A stretch of 64,000 bases of DNA from Onchidella celtica (lineage: Eukaryota > Mollusca > Gastropoda > Systellommatophora > Onchidiidae). Below are positions 55,911 through 64,000 of the stretch, piece by piece (the stretch's first letter is position 1; each line of letters starts with the position of its first letter). The notes below the pieces were generated by a model. The model was given only the letters and a program-made list of their open reading frames with translations, made no database searches and was not told the origin of the DNA. Position numbers and translations under genes: made by a program. The DNA lies in NCBI GenBank assembly GCA_963931925.1, contig OZ007580.1, positions 185,001 through 249,000 on the forward strand, written 5' to 3'.

Positions 55911-58170
55911 CTTGAAAACCGCCAAATCATCTGCTAACATCATCAGCGCTTATGCACCTACACTGGTATCCACTTCAGAAGACAAAGACCACTTTTACGA
56001 TGCATTAATTCAGACTGTTAAAGAAATTCCTGCATCAGAAGACCTGTTCTTACTTGGAGATTTCAATGCTAGAGTGGGCAAAGAGAACACCAGCTGGCCT
56101 GACTGCCTAGGACATCAGGGCATAGGGAAGATGAATGAAAATGGCCAGCGCCTGCTAGAGTTCTGCGCTCAGATTCAACTCTGCATCACCAATACCTACT
56201 TTGCTAGAAAAGCCTGCCACAAGGTGTCATGGAAACACCCTAGAACAGGACACTGGCACCAGCTAGATCTAGCCTTGGTCAGGAGGAAAAAACTCAACAC
56301 AATCCGAAGAACCCGTACATACCACAGTGCTGACTGCAACTCTGATCATTCCCTTGTAATCTGTCTGGCAAAAATTGTTACCAAAACAGTCCATTGCAGG
56401 AAAAACAACTCTAAACCAAAGATCAACACACATAAGGCAAAGAACGAGAGCGTGCAGCAGGAGTTTGTCAAGACCTTTGAACTCTCAATGTTTGGGAAAT
56501 CCAAACCTGAAAATGTCCAAGACACCTGGAACCAACTGAAGACAGCAATTCACGAATCAGCAATATCCACTTTTGGCTCAAAGAAACCATCGAACAAGGA
56601 CTGGTTCCAAGAAAATGCTGAAGTCTTACTTCCGATAATTGAAACCAAGAATGCTGCCCATCTAGATTATATCAAGAACCCATGTGATAGTACAAAACAG
56701 AAATTAATTAACGCCAAGATCAATGCACAGAAAGCTACCAGACACTGTGTAAATCAATACTGGACAAAGCTCTGCACTGCCATTCAGGCTGCTTCAGATA
56801 TAGGGAACCTGAAAGTCATGTACGACGGTCTGAAGACAGCTCTGGGTCCTACAGCAAACAAGATTGCCCCACTGAAATCTCAGAGCGGAGATCCTATCAC
56901 TGACAAAAACCAACAGATGGCACGCTGGGTGGAGCACTATTCAGATCTTTACTCCAAGGAAACAAACATCAACACGGAGGTGCTTCAAAATGCACCAAGC
57001 ATGGAAACCATGGAAGAACTGGACACAGAACCCACATTGCAAGAACTTAGAAAGGCAATTGTCAGACTACCCAGCGGCAAAGCACCTGGAAATGATGGCA
57101 TCCCAGGCGAAGTACTGAAGTACGGAAAAGACGCTCTTCTACCACATCTTTATGAGCTACTACTACAATGCTGGAGACAACGTGAGATTCCCCAGGACAT
57201 GAGAGATGCTAACATCGTGACCCTCTACAAGAACAAAGGAGACAAAGGAGATTGCAATAATTATAGAGGAATCTCACTCCTCAGCATAACTGGGAAGACC
57301 ATCGCAAGGGTAATACTACCACGTCTGCAAGTCCTGGCAAACAGAGTCTACCCTGAATCACAGTGTGGGTTTCGAGCTGGCCGATCAACAATCGACATGA
57401 TATTCTCCTTACGGCAGCTCCAAGAGAAATGTAGAGAGCAAAACAAACCATTGCATCTAGTTTTCGTAGATTTGACCAAGGCATTTGACACCGTCAGCAG
57501 ATCTGGCCTCTTCGCTGTCTTGAAACAGATCGGATGCCCACCAGTTCTCCTTAGCCTCATCATATCCTTCCACAGCAACATGAAAGCAACAGTACAGTTG
57601 GATGGTACTGTGTCCGACAGCTTGGAGATGAATAGCCGTGTCAAACAAGGCTGTGTCCTTGCCCCCACCCTCTTTGGGATCTTCTTCTCAGTGCTTCTCA
57701 GCTGTGCTTTCAAGGATTCAGAGGATGGAGTGTACCTTCACACAAGATCCGATGGAAAGCTATTCAACTTGTCAAGGCTTAAGGCAAAGACCAAGGTTAG
57801 ACAGTTGCTTATTAAATTTATTCGCTGATGATGCAGCACTTGTGGCCCATGATGAGGAGACACTACAACGGCTGATGGATCGCCTGTCATCTGCATGCGA
57901 GGCCTTCGCACTCACCATCAGTGTCAAGAAAACAGTCGTGCTGGTGCAAGGCGTCTCCCAAGAGCCGACGATCACACTCAACGAAAAACCATTAGAAGTG
58001 GTGAGTAAATTCACATACCTTGGGTCAACAGTAACATCTAATCAGTCCTTGGATGATGAACTTGATATCCGGATCGGAAAAGCAGCCACCACTTTCAGCA
58101 GATTGATGAAGAGAGCTTGGAACAACACACGGCTCACAATGAAGACCAAGATGCTGATTTACAGAGCATG
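55911..58170 (+). pseudogene. LINE 2: endonuclease and reverse transcriptase, 5'-truncated and interrupted
   Basis: The endonuclease starts mid-domain at IISAYAPTL and shows LLGDFNARVG, GIGKMNENGQRLLEFC, HQLDLALVRR and SDHSLVICL. RT motifs are LPSGKAPGNDGIP, MRDANIVTLYKNKGD, YRGISLLSITGK, ESQCGFRAGRSTIDM, VFVDLTKAFDTVSR and VKQGCVLAPTLFGI. A one-base shift near 57800 separates this frame from FADDAALVAHDEET (57820 onward), GSTVTSN and RIGKAATTFSRL. The frame is cut at 58170 by the LTR of element D, just before the usual LLYG motif. Upstream, the frame reads straight into the minisatellite as Cys-Pro-Cys-Leu repeats, an accident of the repeat. Clade not certain. Confidence 0.9.
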
Positions 58171-59505
58171 TGTTACGAGTCTGGTTTGGGTTATAGTGTT
58201 ACGACTGCATTTAAAAATCGAGAGGTATTTGAGTTACTCTTTCATACCATGCCACATATACTAATAACAATTCGAATAAGTTTTTTTTTATCAACAGACC
58301 TGCAGGGTCACAAATTTATTTACCTTAAAATCCCTAACGAATTTTGTCTAGATTTTTTACATATTAAAAAGACAACATCAGCAGCATCAAATGAAAATTC
58401 AATAAATATGACACTAGAAGTCTCCTCTAGATTTCTATAAGATTATATCATTCTGACTCACTAACAATTTAAATATGAATTATCTATCTCTCAGATATAG
58501 TCTGCCTACTATCTATCAAGCAATATTCTCATGTCTCTGGCGACAATGACATCTCAGCTAATTGTGCCTACCGCTTATAATGGATCAACTCGTCACTATA
58601 ACTGACGTAGTTAAGTTAGATCTACTCTAGGATGGGCTGGCAATCCCCAGCCTCATCCAGACAAATCAATTCAATTTACAGACGTGTATGCCAAACATTC
58701 ATACTAGATCTAGTTGCAAGTTAATATACATCGTTGTCTTGCATTCTTGGTTCGCACTTCTAGCAGATGAGGCAAGCCTGTCTTACTGGAAAAATTACTT
58801 TCAGCTTCTCGTTCATTGTTGAATCAGTAGACAAACACTTACACTTGGTCCCTGATACGGAATCAGGGAACAGTAGGCAACAGCAGTGGGCAAATCACAC
58901 TTGAGCATATGGCTCCCTCTTAATGCCTATAATGGACATAGACATAAAAATAACAGTCTTCTGATTCTTCTGGCAGAATCACGCCGACACCTGCACAGAT
59001 GGAATTTTCTGCATGGAGTCCTGACCATAGTAATGGCTACGCTTATATACTGTGCGGCCAGCTGCAAATTACCGTCCAAATGCCTAGATTTGATTGGTGC
59101 ATCCATTTCGAGCTCAGCTCGTAGTATTAATAGATCTACATGGAAGTCGGTCACGGCCTTGTACTAGAACAGACAAGGTCAAATTAACATGTCAAAACCC
59201 TTACTAAAATCTCTAAACCCTCGTGCTTTCTACGTTTTATGTACGAATTTACTATCTCCCTTATTCACCCCTTCTCTTCCCCTGTTAGAGTTCATCAAAA
59301 TCACGGGGTCGAGAATTGCACCGTCACTCCTAACCCATCCATTTATTCTATCTTGCCCCACTTTCTTTCCATCTCTAAGGAAAAGTGTTACAAAAACAAA
59401 CTGTTCACGAGAACAGTTCAAGGACATTTATGCTGGCTATGGTCAACGAGACCGCGAAAAAACAAGTCGTGACCCAGCACAACATTTATAGTATTAACCT
59501 TGACA
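58171..59505 (-). repeat. 3' LTR of element D
   Basis: 1335 bp, TGTTACGAGTCTGG to CCTTGACA on the plus strand. It resembles the solo LTR at 14320 and the array LTRs, and is intermediate in length. Confidence 0.92.
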
Positions 59506-60184
59506 TCCCCCACCCCAGTGGAAATTTTAAGAAAAATTTACACGATAGGATCCAAGAAACCCCAAAGTTATTGTGGTAGGGGTCAAGTACTATTGTAGAA
59601 AAACGAGCCTTAAGCTCGAGAACAAAAAAAAATCTAAGTAAGAACGTGCATATTGGATGGACAAAAAGCATACAATTATTGATGCCACGTTCTATAGAAT
59701 CTAGTCTATGGAAACATTCTTACTGCATACAATCAAAATTCTCAGGAACATCTACAATAACAATGAGTATATCACTGTATACTGCTGAATTAAAGTATAA
59801 CTACTATCAACACTCAGGCCTTACTGAAGGAATAGGCTCATAACTATCTCGTCAACACACATAATTGCTGCTTATATACACATTCACACACAATATATTG
59901 TCAATTAAAATACTGTGGTATCCAATGGCAGCAGTAGCTCTGGTAGCTTGGTTTGCCATGTCTCCATCTCATTGACCCGCTGACAAGGGCGTCAGGTTTG
60001 TCAGAAGTTCAGGTCACAGTCCGGAATGACGCTGGTGGAAAGAGGATATTCAAAAAAAAAAAGGATTGTAAAACTGGTTCATAAAGTAATGAACAAGATA
60101 AATGTGAATCCATCCACCGTCTAGAATTGAGGGGGACAAGTACTATCCAACCCCAATACAAGACACAACACTCTTTAATAGGAA
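59506..60184 (-). promoter_or_regulatory. Polypurine tract and 3' untranslated region of element D
   Basis: Minus-strand CTGGGGTGGGGGA (59506-59518) next to the LTR. The rest is homologous to 32346-33022, with no gene. Confidence 0.8.
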
Positions 60185-63100
60185 CTAAATTAGACGTGAC
60201 AAAACATCAGCTTGGGAATTGTCACCGCCAGGGATAGCCCGGATAACAAACCGGTATTCCTGGAGTGCAAGACTCCATCTCGTTAATCGAGCATTTTTAG
60301 CCCTGTTAGCCTTCAAGAATAACAACGGACGGTGGTCCGTTTCAATTATAAACTCGGACATGAGTAGATATCGCGAAAATGCGTTTACAGCAAAAATGAT
60401 AGCGAGGCACTCTCGCTCGATAATTGCGTAGCGGCATTCCCTATCTAGCAACTTGCGGCTGGCGTATAGACATGGCCGCAAGGTATCGTCTCGTTCCTGT
60501 AATAACACAGCTCCTAATCCTTTGTCCGACGCATCAGTGCGGACAATAAATATTTGGTTTATATCTGGCAGTATGAGAATGGGGGAAGTCGAAAACAATC
60601 GTTGAACGGTACGAAATGTATCAGCACATTCGGTTGTCCATTTCACTTTATTAGGAAAATTCTTTCTTGTGAGGTCCGACAACGGAGCTGTAAGCGAAGA
60701 AAAATTTGAAATGAACTTCCTATAATAGTTAAGAAAGCCCAATAAACTACGAACTTCTTTCTTAGTTCAAGGGGCTTGGAGCTTTAAGATGGTAGTTATC
60801 TTCTTGTCATCAGGAGTCTGAACGCCGTGGGCAATTGTATGGCCCAGAAAATTAATTTCATTATATCCTAAAAACACCTTACTGGGTTTCGCCGTAAGGC
60901 CAGCTCGACGAAGAGCAATAAAAACTTGTCGTAGGGCTGCAAGGTGGCCCGACCAATTGGTTTCATAAATACAAATGTCGTCAAAATACGACAACACGGA
61001 ATTCATATCCTGGAGCAATATTGTCATCATACGGGCGAAAGTGGCAGGGGCTGTAACTAATCCGAAAGGCATATAGCGCCACTGCATAAGACCTAACGGA
61101 GTCTGAAAAGCGGTATATTGCTTGCTATTCTCATCAAGCGGAATTTGCCAATAGCCTTTGGAAAGGTCAATTTTAGAGAAAATCGTTGCCCTCGCTAATT
61201 GCGCAAAAAGATTCTCCTGGTTGGGAATCGGTTCAGCGTCATATATCGTAACCTCATTAAGTTTACGATAGTCAATACAAAAACGCACTGTATCATCTTT
61301 TTTTTTCACTAAGGCGATGGGTGAGTTATATGGGCTCGTCGATCGCTCTATCACTCCCAGGTGAAACATGTTACGTACCTCGGATATTATAGTCTCCTGT
61401 GCGTGTAGCGGACGCGGGTATGGTTTAACAAAGACGGGTATATCCGTCTTTAATCTTATAACATGCTGTACCAAAGAAGTATTACCTGGTAGATCAGTAA
61501 AGACTGTAGGAAACTCGTTAAGCAAATGTCTTATATCTTGTCTTTGCGATTCAGACAGATCTGGATTTATATTTACATCCGAAGTGTTTTCAGAAGATCG
61601 AAGTGCGGGGATTGAATGCTCTATCCTAATAGGATCATCATCGTCAACTGAAACTAAGGCCGCATTGGCCTGAGCAACCACATTTCGGCGATTATTCTGA
61701 CGATTATCATCGTCGGACAGGTACTGCTTTAACATATTTATATGGAAGACTTTGTCCTGTCCCCGAATCTTGATAAGATAATTTACTCGAGAAAGTCTCT
61801 TTAGGACTTTAAAAGGTCCCTTCCATGTAAGAAGGAGTTTATTTTTCGTCTCCGGAAGGAGAACAAGAGTTTGATCTCCGACGGCCAAGGTTCGCAATCG
61901 GCTACCTTGATCACGATATAGTTTATAAAGACTCGCATGCGCCGAAGAAGATTTTTGTGCGAGCTGACATGCGTTAAGAATTCGATGGCGCAAGTCTACA
62001 ACGTATTGATATGCAGACCGCGTATCGTTGTCGTCGGTGACTGATCCGGCGAATAAATCACGGAGTATGGCCATTGGACCACGCGGCTTGCGACCATACA
62101 ATAATTCGAAGGGGGAAAAACCCATCGATTCGTTCGGTAGTTCTCGGTATGCAAAGAGAATAGCGGGGAGTTGTCGATCCCAATCACTCGGCTTGTCGGC
62201 CGAAACTCGCGCAAGCATAGCTTTCATGGTAGCATTCCACCGTTCACAACAGCCATTAGACTTTGGGTGGTATGGAGATGTCAATCTTTGTTTAATCCCT
62301 ACCAATTCCAAGACTTTCTTAAAAAGCTCAGAGGTAAACTGTGGACCTCTGTCCGATAAAATTTCAACCGGAAATCCAAGACGCGAAAAAATAGTAATAA
62401 GGGCTTCAGCCACATGATCGGCTGAAATGTCTTTTAGTGGAATGGCCTCTGGCCAACGGGTTGCATAGTCAATGACAGAAAGTATAAAGCGATGTCCTCT
62501 GTCTGACTTGTGTAGAGGCCCAACTATATCTACGGCAACGCGCTCAAATGGTCTGGATACCATTGGCATCTCCTGCAGAGGAGCCCGCGATGCTCTCCCT
62601 TTAGGAGTACGTCTCTGACATACGTCACATGTTGATACGAACCGGTTTACATCTGCGTAAATACTGGGCCAAAAAAATTGCGATAGTATTCGAGACTTAG
62701 TTCTGGCCTTTCCTTGGTGACCCGCCAAGGAAGTGTCATGCGCGAGACGAATAATGTCGCGACGAAAAGATCTTGGTACTACAAGCTGCATAACGGCCTC
62801 TCGCTTATTCCGAAAATTACGATATAATAAGTCATCTTTAATAAGAAACTTAGAGGTATCCGGCGCGGTAGGATCAACCTTAGTAAACAAATGTTTCAAT
62901 GTGGGGTCTGAATGTTGCTCATCATGGAATGCACTAGACGTTATGTTTACTTCAATAGTAGGGTTACTTAATGCACTGTCTGCTCGTCGACTCGATTGTA
63001 GGCGTGTTGTCGCACAAGCAACACTCTCATCCTCAGTCCAAATTTCCAAGTTACCGATAGGAAACTTATTTACTTGAGGTACATTTCCGATGATTACATC

Positions 63101-63364
63101 AGCCACCGGATTAGGCAGTACACATGCGGTAACAATACCTGTGAGAAAAGGTGTATCAATATAAACTTCTGCAAGACGGAATCGCTCTACAGATCCGCCA
63201 AAAGTAATACAAGTTACATCCTTATCCAAAAATTGTGTTGGACGGACTAGTGACTGTCGAACGCCGATAGTCGTGCATCCGGAGTCACGTAGAACGGAAG
63301 CGCGAATCGCGTTCACGCGGCCCTGGTAAAATGTTAATTCCCCCAGTTCATGTAGGGCAGACAT
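60185..63364 (-). pseudogene. pol: pol of element D: protease, integrase, RT, RNase H, with one stop
   Basis: The protein aligns with residues 446-1504 of the array polyprotein. Protease (RDSGC), the integrase zinc and DDE residues, the GPF module, the YFDD box and RNase H are all recognisable and in the same order. A stop at 60767-60769 (TGA where both array copies have CGA, a CpG to TpG change) cuts the frame between RT and RNase H; RNase H continues as 60185-60742. Several conservative changes (for example NESMG for SAST in integrase) fit a diverged subfamily. Probably inactive. Confidence 0.92.
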
Positions 63365-63385
63365 GACTGGAATAGCTTTTGATTG

Positions 63386-64000
63386 TCATGAAGATTCAGA
63401 ATGACCGTCAGTCTCATAAGGTGTAGATTTAACAGAGCAGGCATTTGCCGCTTCCATTTTCACGTTACAAAATTTTTGTATGTGGCCTACCCTATTATAC
63501 CTAAAACACATAATACGATGAGGATCGTTTCCACGATAAGGAAGACTCTGCGGTCTATCATAATCATGATTATTATCAAAATGCACTCGTCGCGGCGGTC
63601 CCTGAGGCCGGTTATATTGTTGGCCTGGATAGTTGCCACGATAATATGGGCGAGGCTCGTAAAAAGAATAGCTCTGGTATCCTCGACGCGGGGATAAATT
63701 ACTTCGATTCGGAAAATCCCTCTGTCTAAAAAAAGGCGGCTCTGATTGAGAGCGCGGATTTGGGGCCTGACGACGAGTCGGCCTTGAACGATCGTGTCCG
63801 GTTGGCGCTCCTTTGCCCACGTTGGCATAACACGGTGCTGTAGTTGAAGGCTTTGCCAAAGGACGATTTGGGTGGGCGGACGCATAACGTTCCGCGCACG
63901 ATGTGATTTCTTCAGAGGATGTCGGTGCCCTCTCTGTAAGGTGGGCAACAAATCGGAATGACATGCCGTATAGATTTGGTCTTTTAAGACCAAATCATAA
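63386..64000 (-). pseudogene. gag: gag C-terminal part of element D, broken and cut by the window edge
   Basis: It aligns with residues about 236-441 of the array protein. A stop at 63386-63388 separates it from pol (TGA where the array has TCG). In the zinc knuckle the second Cys is changed (CFRYN instead of CFRCN), so the finger is lost. A one-base deletion near 63949 (GGGCAACAAATC versus GGGCAACCAAATC) shifts the frame inside the SCAN-like segment. The N-terminal part is beyond the window. Confidence 0.9.

Larger units (their letters stand above)
58171..64000 (-). mobile_element. Element D: decayed Gmr1-like retrotransposon, runs off the window
   Basis: Same family as the tandem array but older. 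The 3' LTR is 58171-59505 and the internal region continues to the window end. The polyprotein has at least two in-frame stops and one frameshift. It is inserted in LINE 2 in the opposite orientation to that LINE. The far LTR and target duplication lie outside the window. Confidence 0.93.

Noticed and set aside
55097-55943. His-Arg-His-Gly and Met-Asp-Thr-Asp frames
   Set aside because: Low-complexity translations of the 12-bp minisatellite.

Overview
This is eukaryotic, almost certainly metazoan DNA. It holds LTR retrotransposons, LINE fragments, solo LTRs, microsatellites and minisatellites, and no intact host gene that I recognise. The LINE ORFs resemble elements that are abundant in molluscs and fish, so a mollusc-like animal is my best guess. 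That is an inference; nothing in the window proves the species.

The dominant elements are Ty3/gypsy retrotransposons with an unusual pol order: gag-protease-INTEGRASE-REVERSE TRANSCRIPTASE-RNase H. This is the order of the Gmr1-like group. Family 1 has a tRNA-Pro primer site. It includes element A (6946-13419, +, TSD GCTGT, internally deleted), element B (16479-23743, -, TSD GATGT, near-identical LTRs but deleted integrase and RT) and a divergent solo LTR (24559-25657, TSD CTCAA). Family 2 includes a tandem array LTR-internal-LTR-internal-LTR (31075-48023, -) with one outer TSD (AGGAC) and two intact 1504-codon ORFs. It also includes a decayed copy D running off the right end (58171-64000, -), a solo LTR (14320-15765, TSD ATCAT) and probably a degenerate LTR near 28.5-29.3 kb. 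A third set of solo LTRs, distantly similar to family 2, lies at 25729-26966 (TSD GGCAG) and 53698-54945 (TSD nCCCT).

Layout: 1-6583 is anonymous DNA with a 1.1-kb GGAT array and minor repeats. From 6584 to 13531 a TGY trinucleotide array is split by element A. From 13.5 to 27.3 kb there are solo LTRs and element B. From 27.3 to 30.6 kb lie a gypsy PR-RT relic, a degenerate LTR, a SINE-like tRNA-derived repeat and an inverted repeat pair. From 30.6 to 50.2 kb a LINE on the minus strand is split by the 17-kb tandem array. From 50.2 to 53.3 kb is a broken copy of an unrecognised protein gene containing a 25-unit minisatellite derived from its own coding sequence. From 53.3 to 58.2 kb are a solo LTR, a 12-bp minisatellite and a second LINE. 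From 58.2 kb to the end is element D, inserted into that LINE.

The window records nested mobile-element turnover. Young, intact, potentially autonomous Gmr1-like copies sit beside internally deleted copies that probably moved using proteins supplied in trans. Several solo LTRs show that excision by LTR-LTR recombination is common here.
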